64,000 nt of DNA from Fulvivirga sp. M361 (GTDB taxonomy: Bacteria > Bacteroidota > Bacteroidia > Cytophagales > Cyclobacteriaceae). The notes beneath the pieces are model-generated. The model was not told the DNA's origin and ran no database searches. It saw only the letters and a program-made list of their open reading frames with translations. The stretch lies in assembly GCF_007097395.1 (NCBI RefSeq), contig NZ_VKDC01000020.1:73058-137057 (forward strand). The letters run 5' to 3'. The translations under genes were made by a program, and so were the position numbers. Shown here piece by piece: positions 28,535 through 38,634 of the stretch. How positions within the stretch are numbered: the stretch's first letter is position 1; every line of letters begins with the position of its first letter.

Positions 28535-30985
28535 ATGAAAATTTTGAAATTAGCAACGGTAATGTTGTTTATTGGTACGGCTGCTTTCGGGCAATATCAA
28601 ATTACAGGAAAGGTAATAGATAGTGCTACAAGTGAACCTCTGCCAGGAGCCAATGTGACCCTGGATGGCGCTACAAGTGCGAGTTCATCTGATCTTGATG
28701 GACTATTTCAGATCGTTGTAGCTACTTCTGGTAATTATACATTAAAATTCAGTTTTGTTGGTTACACATCACTAGATAAAGTAGTACAGGTTTTAGGTGA
28801 CATGAATTTAGGTGAGGTTCCATTATCCTCAGAACCATATTTGGCGGATGAAGTAATTGTCAGTGCTACGCGTGCAGATGAAAACAGTCCAATTACATTT
28901 ACCACATTGAATAAGGAGCAGATTAGTAAGCAGGATTTTGGGCAGGACCTGCCTTTTCTGTTGAATTTTATGCCATCATTGGTCACTACCTCCGATGCAG
29001 GAGCGGGTGTAGGATATACCGGATTACGTATTAGAGGATCCGATGCTACCAGAATCAATGTAACTATTAATGGCATTCCCATTAATGACAGCGAGTCACA
29101 AGGTGTATTTTGGGTTAATACGCCGGATTTGGCTTCGTCTACCGAAAGTATTCAGGTTCAGCGTGGTGTAGGTACAAGTACAAATGGCGCAGGTGCTTTT
29201 GGAGCTACCGTTAATCTACAGACTAATGCCCGCAAAGAAAAAGCCTATTCAGATATCATCAATGCAGTTGGGTCATATAATACGAGGCGCCATACCGTGA
29301 GCTTTGGGAGTGGATTAATAGATGATCAATGGACTTTTGATGGAAGGCTTTCAAAAATAGCCTCTGACGGTTATATAGACCGTGCAACTTCTGATTTGCA
29401 GAGTTATTATCTGTCCGGAGGATACTACGGAAAAAATACACTGATCAAAGCGATTATTTTTGGAGGTGAAGAACGTACCTATCAGGCTTGGTATGGTACA
29501 CCTGAGGCCGTACTGGAAAATGACAGTGAAGGCATAGAGGCCGTAATAGCTAATAACAGTCTTTCAAACGAGCAAGCAGATAACATGCGAACAGCGGGAC
29601 GTACGTTTAACTGGTATCTTTATGATAATGAAGTAGATAACTATCAACAAGATCATTATCAACTTCACATTTCTCAACAAATTACAGGGAATATGGTGGG
29701 TAATGTGGCATTGCACTACACTTATGGTCGGGGGTTTTTTGAGCAGTTCCGAGAAGATGACAGCTTCTCTGACTATCGGTTACCTAACCTTACTATCGGC
29801 AATGAGCTGATAGAAGAGTCTGATTTTATAAGGAGAAGATGGTTGGATAATCATTTTTACGGATTAACTTATTCCTTGAATTATAGTCCGCATAATTGGA
29901 ATGTTACCCTTGGAGGGGCATACAATGAATACGATGGTGCTCATTTTGGAGAAATTATCTGGGCTGAATTTGGTCAAAACACATTCATTGGAAACCGGTA
30001 TTATGATAACCTGGGGACTAAGACAGATTTCAATAGCTTTTTGAAAATCAGCCATCAATTTTCTAAGCCTCTTAATGTTTTTATGGACCTTCAATATCGC
30101 AATATTGATTACAAAATAGATGGAATCGATAACGATTTAAGAGCGCTTTCTGTTTCTCAGGATTACGATTTTTTTAACCCTAAAGTAGGTTTCACATATC
30201 GTTTTAACAAGGGTACGATCTACAGTTCTTATAGCATAGGCAACAGAGAACCTGTTAGGTCAGACTTTGTAGACTCTCAGGTCCCTCCTAAAAGAGAGAA
30301 AATGAAGAACCGGGAAATTGGCTACAGATTTTTGACAAAAAAAATACAGTTCTCAACTAATTTTTATCTGATGGATTATGAAGACCAATTGGTTCTTACA
30401 GGGGATGTAAATGATGTTGGGTCTTCATTGAGAATGAATGTCAGTGAGAGCTATAGAGTGGGAATTGAGCTGGAGGGAGCTATTAAATGGTCTGATAAAA
30501 TACAATGGAATGCTAATTTGACCTTAAGTAGGAATAAAATTAGAGATTTCACCGAGATACTCATAGATTACGGAGAGGCTTTCGATGAGTTTAGTGTTAT
30601 TGAGAACGTTTATCAAGATACGGACATAGCCTTTTCTCCAAATATTATTGCGGGTTCACAATTGACCTACAGCCTTTTTGAGAATTTTGAAATGGGGGTA
30701 CTTACAAAATATGTGGGAGACCAGTTTTTGGATAATACTTCTAATGACGAGCGTAAACTGGAGGCTTACTTTGTAAATGATCTCAGACTGAATTATTCAA
30801 TTAAAAATAAATTAGCCAAGGAATTAGGGGTTAATTTATTGATTAATAATATCTTAAGTGAGCAATACTCGTCGAATGGATACACATTTGGTTATTTTGG
30901 AGGAACTGAATTCGAGGTACGGGAAAATTACTTTTATCCGCAGGCACCACGGAATTTCCTTTTATCACTTGTGTTAAAATTCTAG
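28535..30985 (+). CDS. TonB-dependent outer-membrane receptor, probable thiamine uptake
   Basis: 816 residues. Signal peptide ending AFGQ, CarboxypepD_reg-like domain (23-105, PGANVTLDGATSASSSDLDG), TonB box ADEVIVSATRADE, then plug (DLPFLLNFMPSLVTTSDAGAGVGYTGLRIRGSDATRINVTINGIPINDSE) and a full barrel ending LSLVLKF. The TPP riboswitch directly upstream ties it to thiamine or a thiamine precursor. Comparative work on thiamine regulons describes such riboswitch-controlled receptors in Bacteroidota. No thiamine inner-membrane transporter lies next to it. Confidence 0.9.
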   Translation: MKILKLATVMLFIGTAAFGQYQITGKVIDSATSEPLPGANVTLDGATSASSSDLDGLFQIVVATSGNYTLKFSFVGYTSLDKVVQVLGDMNLGEVPLSSEPYLADEVIVSATRADENSPITFTTLNKEQISKQDFGQDLPFLLNFMPSLVTTSDAGAGVGYTGLRIRGSDATRINVTINGIPINDSESQGVFWVNTPDLASSTESIQVQRGVGTSTNGAGAFGATVNLQTNARKEKAYSDIINAVGSYNTRRHTVSFGSGLIDDQWTFDGRLSKIASDGYIDRATSDLQSYYLSGGYYGKNTLIKAIIFGGEERTYQAWYGTPEAVLENDSEGIEAVIANNSLSNEQADNMRTAGRTFNWYLYDNEVDNYQQDHYQLHISQQITGNMVGNVALHYTYGRGFFEQFREDDSFSDYRLPNLTIGNELIEESDFIRRRWLDNHFYGLTYSLNYSPHNWNVTLGGAYNEYDGAHFGEIIWAEFGQNTFIGNRYYDNLGTKTDFNSFLKISHQFSKPLNVFMDLQYRNIDYKIDGIDNDLRALSVSQDYDFFNPKVGFTYRFNKGTIYSSYSIGNREPVRSDFVDSQVPPKREKMKNREIGYRFLTKKIQFSTNFYLMDYEDQLVLTGDVNDVGSSLRMNVSESYRVGIELEGAIKWSDKIQWNANLTLSRNKIRDFTEILIDYGEAFDEFSVIENVYQDTDIAFSPNIIAGSQLTYSLFENFEMGVLTKYVGDQFLDNTSNDERKLEAYFVNDLRLNYSIKNKLAKELGVNLLINNILSEQYSSNGYTFGYFGGTEFEVRENYFYPQAPRNFLLSLVLKF

Positions 30986-31059
30986 TTCTGCATATTATCG
31001 GATGCTGTATCAGGTGATGTAACGTTCAACAAAGTGCTTCAAAGGTTCAGATAGAGGTT

Positions 31060-31090
31060 TTGTAATACTTGCCATGAGAATATACCTTTG
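31060..31090 (+). promoter_or_regulatory. Promoter of the UbiA prenyltransferase gene
   Basis: TTG (in TTTTG) at 31060-31062, 20 bases, TACCTTTG at 31083-31090 (exact TAnnTTTG). The expected transcript start lies only about 10 bases before ATG 31108, which supports that start over a GTG at 31099. Confidence 0.65.
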
Positions 31091-31107
31091 TACCAAACGT
31101 GATCCTG

Positions 31108-31986
31108 ATGGTAAGTTCGTTTCGTCCCAATATTAGCTCTTTTTCATTATCAGGGTTTATACAGATTACCCGGTTTTGGAACTTGCTGATAATTGTTTTT
31201 ACCCAGTATTTTACTGCATTGTTTTTGGTAGACTCGGGAGAAGGGCCTTATTATTATCTGACCCATAGCAAGTTGTTTTTACTTTGCCTTTCTTCGGTGT
31301 TTATAGCTGCTGCAGGTTATATAATTAACGACTATTATGATGTCAAGATTGACTTGATCAATAAACCTCAACGTGTTATCGTAGGTAAAATGATGAAAAG
31401 AAGGGTGGCTATGGTGTCGCATGTTGTTATCAGCGGTTTAGGAATAATATTGGGAGGTCTTTTATCCCCTGAGATTGGTTTTATCAACCTTTTTGCTGTA
31501 GGGTTTTTATGGTTGTATTCAAACCAACTCAAACGCATGCCTCTTGTGGGCAATTTTGTAGTGGCTGCACTCACCGGATTGGCCGTTTATATCGTTGATG
31601 TGTTGTTTGGCACTCACAATATCATGATACTGGCTTTCGCTGTTTTTGCCTTTTCTTTTAGTCTTATACGAGAAGTTATTAAGGACATAGAAGATGTAAA
31701 AGGAGATGCTACGTTTGGTTGCAAAACATTACCGGTTTTGTACGGTGTACGTAAAACAAAAAATATGTTATACATCTTTTCCATTTTGTTCTTAATGGGG
31801 ATGTGTTTTCTTGCATACACTTTTGTCGGTACAGAACTCACCCTATTTTGTTCAGGCCTGGTGTTCCCATTAGGATTTATCGCATTTAAGTTAAAAAGAG
31901 CAGACACTGTACGACATTATTACCAATTAAGTAAGTATTGTAAGCTGATCATGCTAATAGGGATATTCAGTATGGTTTTTTTTTAA
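31108..31986 (+). CDS. UbiA-family prenyltransferase (geranylgeranylglycerol-phosphate synthase type)
   Basis: 292 residues with about eight to nine membrane helices. The first prenyl-diphosphate binding motif is NDYYDVKIDLINKP (Asp-rich loop 1) and the second is IREVIKDIEDVKGD (loop 2), both intact. The family includes UbiA, MenA, CyoE and the Bacteroidota geranylgeranylglycerol-phosphate geranylgeranyltransferase-like members; the sequence around YNDYYD fits the last group best, but substrate is uncertain. Transcribed from its own promoter. Confidence 0.8.
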   Translation: MVSSFRPNISSFSLSGFIQITRFWNLLIIVFTQYFTALFLVDSGEGPYYYLTHSKLFLLCLSSVFIAAAGYIINDYYDVKIDLINKPQRVIVGKMMKRRVAMVSHVVISGLGIILGGLLSPEIGFINLFAVGFLWLYSNQLKRMPLVGNFVVAALTGLAVYIVDVLFGTHNIMILAFAVFAFSFSLIREVIKDIEDVKGDATFGCKTLPVLYGVRKTKNMLYIFSILFLMGMCFLAYTFVGTELTLFCSGLVFPLGFIAFKLKRADTVRHYYQLSKYCKLIMLIGIFSMVFF

Positions 31987-32033
31987 AACTGCGTAATTTC
32001 TTCTCATAGAAGTGCCTGATAACAGTTTCTTTT

Positions 32034-32041
32034 TAATTTTG
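32034..32041 (+). promoter_or_regulatory. Possible -7 promoter element of purN
   Basis: TAATTTTG matches TAnnTTTG, 70 bases before the purN start. No TTG stands at the right distance. Confidence 0.35.
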
Positions 32042-32111
32042 GCCCTTGTAGAAATTTCAACACATTATCTATAGCTAATCCATCATTAGCTATAGATTAA
32101 AATCGTCTTAC

Positions 32112-32705
32112 TTGAATAGCACTACCTTCAAAATAGCCATTTTCGCATCAGGCAACGGAACCAATGCCGAAAAAATAGCGAAATACTTCAAAAACAGACA
32201 AGACATAAAAATTGTCCTGATACTTTCTAATAAACCCGATGCATATGTGCATACACGGGCTGAAAATCTGGATATACCGTCGATAACCTTTAACAAAGTT
32301 GATTTCTTACAGTCTGACCATGTGCTTGATATGCTCCGAAAAGCCGAGGTTGATTTGGTTGTATTAGCTGGGTTTCTTTGGTTAATTCCTGACAACCTCA
32401 TTAAAGCCTTTCCTAACCGCATTGTTAACATTCATCCTGCACTGCTGCCAAAGTACGGAGGAAAAGGTATGTATGGTGAAAATGTGCATCGGGCGGTGAA
32501 AGCTGCCGATGAAAAAGAAACAGGCATTACTATTCACTATGTGAATCAAAATTATGATGAAGGGCGGATAATTTTTCAAGGTAAGTGTGAGTTGATTGCT
32601 GAAGATACTGTTGAAACCATTGCGTCTAAAGTTCATCAGTTAGAGTACAAGCACTATCCCGAAGTGATTGAGGAACTAATCATGAAATATCATAAAAATT
32701 CATAG
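32112..32705 (+). CDS. purN: Phosphoribosylglycinamide formyltransferase
   Basis: 197 residues: transfers formyl from 10-formyl-THF to GAR. FASGNGTNAEKI is the phosphate loop, then HPALLPKYGGKGMYGENVHRAV has the catalytic His and folate-site residues, with ETGITIHYVNQNYDEGRII. The start is TTG at 32112; no ATG lies near, and the sequence aligns from ATFKIAIF-like residues on. purH follows 95 bases downstream. Confidence 0.94.
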   Translation: MNSTTFKIAIFASGNGTNAEKIAKYFKNRQDIKIVLILSNKPDAYVHTRAENLDIPSITFNKVDFLQSDHVLDMLRKAEVDLVVLAGFLWLIPDNLIKAFPNRIVNIHPALLPKYGGKGMYGENVHRAVKAADEKETGITIHYVNQNYDEGRIIFQGKCELIAEDTVETIASKVHQLEYKHYPEVIEELIMKYHKNS

Positions 32706-32800
32706 CTTTGCGCCTTAATTTTAAATAATCGTCTCTTCACGACACAAACTCAGTATTACGACAAATATATGCTGCCGGGAGGTAGTCCCATTTCTTAACT

Positions 32801-34324
32801 ATGTCATCAAAAAAAATTCAATCAGCCCTCATCTCTGTTTTTTATAAAGATGGATTAGAGCCAATTGTCAAACTTCTTTCAAAACAAGGGGTGCAGATTT
32901 TTTCAACGGGTGGTACTCAAAAATTCATAGAAGATTTGGGCATATCTGTTACTCCGGTAGAAGAACTTACCGGTTATCCTTCCGTATTTGGTGGTAGAGT
33001 AAAAACACTGCATCCTAAAATTTTTGGAGGGATACTTCATAGGCGCGAGTTAGAAAACGACCAAAAGCAGGCGGAAGAATTTAAGATACCTGCCATAGAT
33101 CTTGTAATTGTAGACCTGTATCCTTTTGAGGAAACAGTCGCTTCCGGAGCGGTGGAAGAAGATATCATTGAAAAAATTGATATTGGTGGTATATCCCTTA
33201 TTCGAGCGGCAGCCAAGAATTTTAAGGATGTTTGGATAGTGTCGTCCCGTGAACAATACAGTGCGGTGGAAACTATTTTAGATGAAAAAGGTGCGGTAAC
33301 AGAGCTTTCGGACAGACGACATTTTGCTGCTCAGGCTTTTGATATAAGCTCTCATTACGATACTGCCATTTTTAACTATTTTAATCCAACAGAAGAAGTG
33401 GGCAGTTTTAAGCATAGCCTTCGTGAAAAAAAATCTCTTCGCTATGGAGAAAACCCACATCAGCAAGGTGCTTATTATGGAAACCTGGCTGACATGTTGG
33501 AGCAACTGAACGGGAAAGAACTTTCTTATAACAACCTGGTAGATGTAGATGCAGCCGTCAGTCTTATGGATGAATTCGATGAAACAGCATTTGCTATATT
33601 AAAACATACTAATGCCTGTGGAGTAGCTACAGCGTCAAATGTAAAAGAAGCCTACCAGAAAGCTTTGGCAGCTGATACAGTCTCAGCCTTTGGAGGGGTA
33701 TTGATCACCAATAAAACAATAGACGAGGAAGCGGCGCAGGAAATGAGCTCGTTGTTTTTTGAGATATTGATAGCTCCTGATTTTGATCTAAAGGCTCTGG
33801 AAATACTAAAACAAAAGAAAAATCGCATATTAATTCGGCAAACACAATCGCTCAAAACTCAAAAGCAGTTTAAAAGCCTGCTTAATGGAGTCATTGAGCA
33901 GGACCGGGACCTTGAAACTGATAGCATAGGTGATTTTAAAACTGTCACGAAGGTTGCTCCTTCTGTTGATCAGAAAAGTGCGCTTGTATTTGCCAGTAAA
34001 GTGTGTAAGCATACAAAATCAAATACTATAGTACTTGCCCGTGACGGTCAACTTCTGTCCAGTGGAGTGGGACAAACGTCACGTGTAGATGCTTTAAAGC
34101 AGGCAATTGCCAAAGCAAAAGAGTTTGGTTTTCAGTTGGAAGGGGCAGTAATGGCATCGGATGCCTTCTTTCCGTTTCCTGATTGTGTAGAAATTGCACG
34201 TGGGGCAGGCATCAAATCAGTGGTCCAGCCAGGTGGGTCTATTAAGGATCAGGATTCGATTGACTTTTGCGATAAACATGACATGGCTATGGTATTTACA
34301 GGAATACGCCATTTCAAACATTAA
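32801..34324 (+). CDS. purH: Bifunctional AICAR formyltransferase / IMP cyclohydrolase
   Basis: 507 residues doing the last two purine steps. The N-terminal IMP cyclohydrolase half shows LISVFYKDGLEPIVKLL, STGGTQKF and GGRVKTLHPKIFGGIL. The C-terminal formyltransferase half has LRYGENPHQQGAYYG, KHTNACGVA, DTVSAFGGVL and SDAFFPFPDCVE, the catalytic Lys-His and end motifs. Complete and in the usual order. It follows purN. Confidence 0.97.
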   Translation: MSSKKIQSALISVFYKDGLEPIVKLLSKQGVQIFSTGGTQKFIEDLGISVTPVEELTGYPSVFGGRVKTLHPKIFGGILHRRELENDQKQAEEFKIPAIDLVIVDLYPFEETVASGAVEEDIIEKIDIGGISLIRAAAKNFKDVWIVSSREQYSAVETILDEKGAVTELSDRRHFAAQAFDISSHYDTAIFNYFNPTEEVGSFKHSLREKKSLRYGENPHQQGAYYGNLADMLEQLNGKELSYNNLVDVDAAVSLMDEFDETAFAILKHTNACGVATASNVKEAYQKALAADTVSAFGGVLITNKTIDEEAAQEMSSLFFEILIAPDFDLKALEILKQKKNRILIRQTQSLKTQKQFKSLLNGVIEQDRDLETDSIGDFKTVTKVAPSVDQKSALVFASKVCKHTKSNTIVLARDGQLLSSGVGQTSRVDALKQAIAKAKEFGFQLEGAVMASDAFFPFPDCVEIARGAGIKSVVQPGGSIKDQDSIDFCDKHDMAMVFTGIRHFKH

Positions 34325-34409
34325 AAAAAACTTTATTTGGTGGTTCATTAAAAAAACTAATTTGTAAATTTCCAAATGATCATAACCCAAAACTTTTTGA
34401 CAGCATAAC

Positions 34410-35435
34410 ATGGGATTGTTTGATTTTTTCTCCAGTGACATCGCTATAGACCTTGGCACTGCCAATACCCTCATCATTAGTAAAGACAAAATTGTTGTAG
34501 ACGAACCGTCTATTATTGCCATCGACAAGAATACCAGTAAGGTATTGGCAATAGGTAGGGAAGCCATGCAAATGCATGAAAAAACCCACGAAAACATCAA
34601 AACAATAAGGCCTTTAAAAGATGGTGTAATCGCTGATTTCCACGCTGCAGAGCATATGATACGTGGAATGATAAAGATGATAGACAGCGGAAATAAATTT
34701 TTCCCGGCTTCTCATAGAATGGTGATTTGCATACCTTCAGGCATTACAGAAGTTGAGAAAAGGGCAGTACGTGACTCGGCTGAACATGCCGGGGCCAAGG
34801 AGGTGTACATGATACATGAGCCTATAGCAGCGGCTATAGGTATAGGTATTGATATTGAACAGCCGGTAGGTTCAATGATTGTGGATATAGGAGGTGGAAC
34901 CACGGAAATTGCCGTGATCGCCCTCTCCGGAATAGTTTGCGATCAGTCTATAAGAGTGGCCGGAGATACTTTCAATCGTGATATTCTTGATTACATGCGG
35001 AGGCAGCATAATCTGTTAATAGGAGAGCGTTCCGCAGAGAAGGTGAAAATAGAAGTAGGTTCAGCCCTCACAGAACTTGATGATGGGCCGGAAGACTATG
35101 AAATTCGTGGGCGTGACTTGATGACAGGTATTCCTAAAATTATTAAGATTTCATATTCTGAAATAGCTTTTGCACTTGATAAATCGGTTTCTAAAATTGA
35201 AGAAGCCGTACTTAAAGCACTTGAAATATCACCACCTGAATTATCAGCAGATATCTATGATAACGGAATACATCTGACAGGTGGAGGAGCATTGCTTCGG
35301 GGGCTTGATAAACGACTTGCTTTAAAAACAAAATTACCAATTCATGTAGCGGAAGACCCATTAAGAGCTGTGGTCAGAGGTACTGGTAATTCATTAAAGA
35401 ATGTGAATTCGTTCAAGGCTGTGCTGATGACTTAG
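34410..35435 (+). CDS. mreB: Rod shape-determining protein MreB
   Basis: 341 residues, bacterial actin. IDLGTANTLI is phosphate loop 1, IVDIGGGTTEIAVI is loop 2, and LTGGGALLRGLDKRL is the adenosine motif. First gene of the mreB-mreC-mreD-mrdA-rodA cluster, which directs lateral wall growth, so the cell is probably rod- or filament-shaped. Confidence 0.97.
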   Translation: MGLFDFFSSDIAIDLGTANTLIISKDKIVVDEPSIIAIDKNTSKVLAIGREAMQMHEKTHENIKTIRPLKDGVIADFHAAEHMIRGMIKMIDSGNKFFPASHRMVICIPSGITEVEKRAVRDSAEHAGAKEVYMIHEPIAAAIGIGIDIEQPVGSMIVDIGGGTTEIAVIALSGIVCDQSIRVAGDTFNRDILDYMRRQHNLLIGERSAEKVKIEVGSALTELDDGPEDYEIRGRDLMTGIPKIIKISYSEIAFALDKSVSKIEEAVLKALEISPPELSADIYDNGIHLTGGGALLRGLDKRLALKTKLPIHVAEDPLRAVVRGTGNSLKNVNSFKAVLMT

Positions 35436-35483
35436 CGGGGGCGTCTGCCTGATTTTTTACGGTTAGTTCAACTTACGGCATAA

Positions 35484-36311
35484 ATGCAACGATTATTTCT
35501 GTTTTTATTCCAATATCGGGCTTTTATAACATTCCTGTTCCTTGAATTATTTTGTATTTGGCTTATTGTTAATAATAACCCGTACCAGGGGGCCAAATTT
35601 TTTAATTCATCCAATCGTTACGCAGGAGGTGTTATGCAATTCTCCAGAGGGATATCCGATTATTTCGGCCTTAAGCGGGTAAATATTGAACTTGCTCGTG
35701 AAAATGCGCAGCTCAAAAAACAGGTGAGCCAGCTCAATCAGAACTTTTACAATCTTGAGGTTAGAGAAAACAAAGATTTTGACATAATCAATCAGTACCA
35801 CTATATCAGTGCCAAAGTCATTAAGAACTCTGTCAGACAACTGGAAAACTATATCACCATTAACAAGGGAAAAGCAGATGGCATTGAGCCAGGTATGGCC
35901 GTGACAGACCACTTGGGCGTAGTAGGCAAAGTGAAGACCGTTTCCACTCACTTTGCACTGATTACATCAATACTTCATAAAGATGTACTTGTATCTGCCA
36001 AAATACGTCGTACGGGCGATTTGTGTACAGTTAGGTGGGATGGCCTGAACCCTTATGAAGCCAGGGTATGGTATGTATCCCGGCATATTAGCTTGGAGAA
36101 AGGAGATACCATAGTCACATCAGGATATAACGCTGTATTTCCCCAGGACCTGCCTGTTGGTATCATCAAAGACTACGAACTTACGGATGACTCTCCTTTT
36201 TATGACATAAAAATAGAATTGGCCAATGACCTTAATAGTCTTTCCCATGTCTATCTTATCAAAAATAACCTGAAAGTAGAGTTAGATTCCATACAAGTAT
36301 CAACAGAATGA
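35484..36311 (+). CDS. mreC: Rod shape-determining protein MreC
   Basis: 275 residues: a membrane helix at about 8-28, a coiled coil (VNIELARENAQLKKQVSQLNQN), then the periplasmic beta-barrel part with GKADGIEPGMAVTDHLGVVGKV. It links MreB to the wall synthases. Its end overlaps the mreD start by four bases. Confidence 0.95.
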   Translation: MQRLFLFLFQYRAFITFLFLELFCIWLIVNNNPYQGAKFFNSSNRYAGGVMQFSRGISDYFGLKRVNIELARENAQLKKQVSQLNQNFYNLEVRENKDFDIINQYHYISAKVIKNSVRQLENYITINKGKADGIEPGMAVTDHLGVVGKVKTVSTHFALITSILHKDVLVSAKIRRTGDLCTVRWDGLNPYEARVWYVSRHISLEKGDTIVTSGYNAVFPQDLPVGIIKDYELTDDSPFYDIKIELANDLNSLSHVYLIKNNLKVELDSIQVSTE

Positions 36312-36823
36312 GCGGGAGAATAATCATACAAGTTTTTTCTTTTTTTGCCTACTTGCTAATTCAGGCGCTTGTTGTTAAAAATTTCGTACTTTTTGATCGT
36401 GCCTTTTGTTTCGTATATATTGGTTTTTTATTACTTCTTCCGATAGAGACAGGATTGTTGCCGTTACTCTTTTTAGGGTTTATCACAGGTATCGGTGCTG
36501 ATATTTTTTACGATAGCCTTGGCATACATGCTTCTGCATGTGTTTTAATAATGTTTTTAAGAAACTACTGGATTAACTTACTTACCCCTCAAGGGGGGTA
36601 TGACACAGGTGCCCTTCCTTCACTTTCATTAGATGGGTGGCAATGGTTCAGTTCATATGCTCTGCCAATGGTGTTTATGCATCATTTGGTGCTTTTTTAT
36701 GTTGAAGCAGCAGGTTTTGGGTTATTTACATTTACCTTAACAAAGGTATTTGCCAGTACACTTTTTACTTTTGTTTTGCTATTCACTCTGCAGTATCTCT
36801 TTTATAACAAAAGAAGAGGATGA
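36308..36823 (+). CDS. mreD: Rod shape-determining protein MreD
   Basis: 171 residues with five to six predicted membrane helices (VFSFFAYLLIQALVV, LLPLLFLGFITGIGADIFYD). Sequence is poorly conserved, as usual for MreD. Position between mreC and mrdA, with ATGA overlaps on both sides, settles the identity. Confidence 0.9.
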   Translation: MSGRIIIQVFSFFAYLLIQALVVKNFVLFDRAFCFVYIGFLLLLPIETGLLPLLFLGFITGIGADIFYDSLGIHASACVLIMFLRNYWINLLTPQGGYDTGALPSLSLDGWQWFSSYALPMVFMHHLVLFYVEAAGFGLFTFTLTKVFASTLFTFVLLFTLQYLFYNKRRG

Positions 36824-38634
36824 ATGAATCAAGGAAATATATCATCCAACTGATAGTTGTTTCAGTAGCTATTTTGTTTCTGGGAAAATTGTTTTCCATT
36901 CAAGTACTGGATGGAACCTATGCAGAGGCGGCCTCGAGTAACGTAATTCATAGTGTGGTGGAGTATCCGTACCGAGGGTTGATTTATGACCGCAATGGGA
37001 AATTGCTCGTTTATAATACCCCTCAATTTGATCTTACAGTTACACCTAAAGAGGTTATCAGTTTAGATACTTTGAAGTTTTGTGAGCTTTTTGAAATAAC
37101 AAAGGATGAATTTAAAGAGAGCTACCAAAGTATTAGACGTAAGAAAGGATTTTCTTATGTGAGACCCAATGTACTCATAAAACAGTTATCGGAAAGAGAC
37201 TTGGCCAGAGTACAGGATTTTCTCGTTGATTTCCCGGGATTCGGTATCCAGGTCAGAACCACCAGAGCTTATACCTCTCCGGTGATGGCAAATGCGCTTG
37301 GCTATGTGAGTGAGATCAGTGCCAGACGTTTGAGTCTGGACACTTTAAGGTATTACCACCAAGGAGATTATATTGGTCAAAGCGGCATAGAAGCATACTA
37401 CGAAGAGCAGCTTAGAGGAAAAAGAGGAGTGAAACGCGTGCTTAAAAACGTTAGAGGTATTGAGAAAGGAAGCTTCGAGAATGGTAAATATGATACACTT
37501 GCCGTACCAGGTCAAAATTTAATTTCTACTATTGATATCGAGCTACAGAAATACGGGGAATACCTGCTTGAGAATAAATCAGGTAGTATTGTGGCTATTG
37601 AGCCATCAAGTGGAGAGATACTTTCTATAGTGTCAGGTCCTTCATATGATCCCAACTTGCTCACGGGCAGGAACTACAGTGAGAATTTTTCAAGGATCAG
37701 CAGTGATACGCTAAAGCCATTGTTCAACAGACCGTTAATGGCTCAATATCGCCCGGGGTCTATCTTTAAGATCATACAGTCGCTGGTAGCCTTAAACGAG
37801 GGTATTATTAATAGGAATACATATATACCTTGTGTAATGGTGCCAATGAAATGTCACTATCATGGCCCCGGAGAGACATTGGTGGGAGCTATTACCAACT
37901 CTTGTAACCCTTATTTCTATAACGTAATGAAACGGGTGGTGAACCGGGGTGCTTCTGAAGATCCTTATGAAGACACACGGATCGGGTTGATAAAATGGCA
38001 CGAGTATGTTGGATCTTTCGGGCTGGGTTCACGACTGGGTATCGATCTTCCCAATGAAAAAAGTGGTTTGGTGCCCAGTACGGCATATTATGATCGGGCT
38101 TATAATAATCGACCATGGAAATATTCAAATATTTATTCTATTGCTATCGGCGAAGGTGAGAACCTCGTGGTCCCTCTCCAAATGGCGAATTTTGCAGCAA
38201 TAGTTGCTAACAGAGGGTATTATTATCCGCCTCATTTAGTCAAATCGGTTGGACAAACCGGAGAACCTCTACCTCAGTATAAAGAGAAACATTATACCAT
38301 GGTAGCACCTGAACACTTTGATATTGCTGTTGAGGCTATGGCAGAAGTAGTTCGTTCAGGAACTGGTCAGTATAGAGCTAAACTTAGGGATATTGAGGTT
38401 TGTGGTAAAACCGGTACTGTCCAAAATGATCCTTTGCCGGATCACTCTGTTTTTATAGCATTTGCTCCAAAAGATAACCCTAAGATAGCGGTATCAGTGT
38501 ATGTAGAAGATGCAGGGCAAGGCGCACGGGCGGCAGCTTCTATTGCCAGCCTGATGATAGAAAAGTACTTGATAGGAGAAACACAACGTCCTAACATTGA
38601 AGAATTTGTGAAACGAGGAGAATTTCTGTATTGA
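36820..38634 (+). CDS. mrdA: Penicillin-binding protein 2 (elongasome transpeptidase)
   Basis: 604 residues, class B PBP. One N-terminal membrane helix, the dimerisation/non-catalytic part with EYPYRGLIYDRNGKLLVYN, then the transpeptidase: SxxK is SIFK in YRPGSIFKI, SxN is SCN and KTG is in CGKTGTVQ. All three active motifs are present. Its TGA overlaps the TTG start of rodA. Confidence 0.97.
   Translation: MNESRKYIIQLIVVSVAILFLGKLFSIQVLDGTYAEAASSNVIHSVVEYPYRGLIYDRNGKLLVYNTPQFDLTVTPKEVISLDTLKFCELFEITKDEFKESYQSIRRKKGFSYVRPNVLIKQLSERDLARVQDFLVDFPGFGIQVRTTRAYTSPVMANALGYVSEISARRLSLDTLRYYHQGDYIGQSGIEAYYEEQLRGKRGVKRVLKNVRGIEKGSFENGKYDTLAVPGQNLISTIDIELQKYGEYLLENKSGSIVAIEPSSGEILSIVSGPSYDPNLLTGRNYSENFSRISSDTLKPLFNRPLMAQYRPGSIFKIIQSLVALNEGIINRNTYIPCVMVPMKCHYHGPGETLVGAITNSCNPYFYNVMKRVVNRGASEDPYEDTRIGLIKWHEYVGSFGLGSRLGIDLPNEKSGLVPSTAYYDRAYNNRPWKYSNIYSIAIGEGENLVVPLQMANFAAIVANRGYYYPPHLVKSVGQTGEPLPQYKEKHYTMVAPEHFDIAVEAMAEVVRSGTGQYRAKLRDIEVCGKTGTVQNDPLPDHSVFIAFAPKDNPKIAVSVYVEDAGQGARAAASIASLMIEKYLIGETQRPNIEEFVKRGEFLY

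Noticed and set aside
28519..28623. A 34-codon open frame starting before the TonB receptor and overlapping it out of frame
   Set aside because: No family resemblance; the receptor start at 28535 gives a proper signal peptide. Probably chance.
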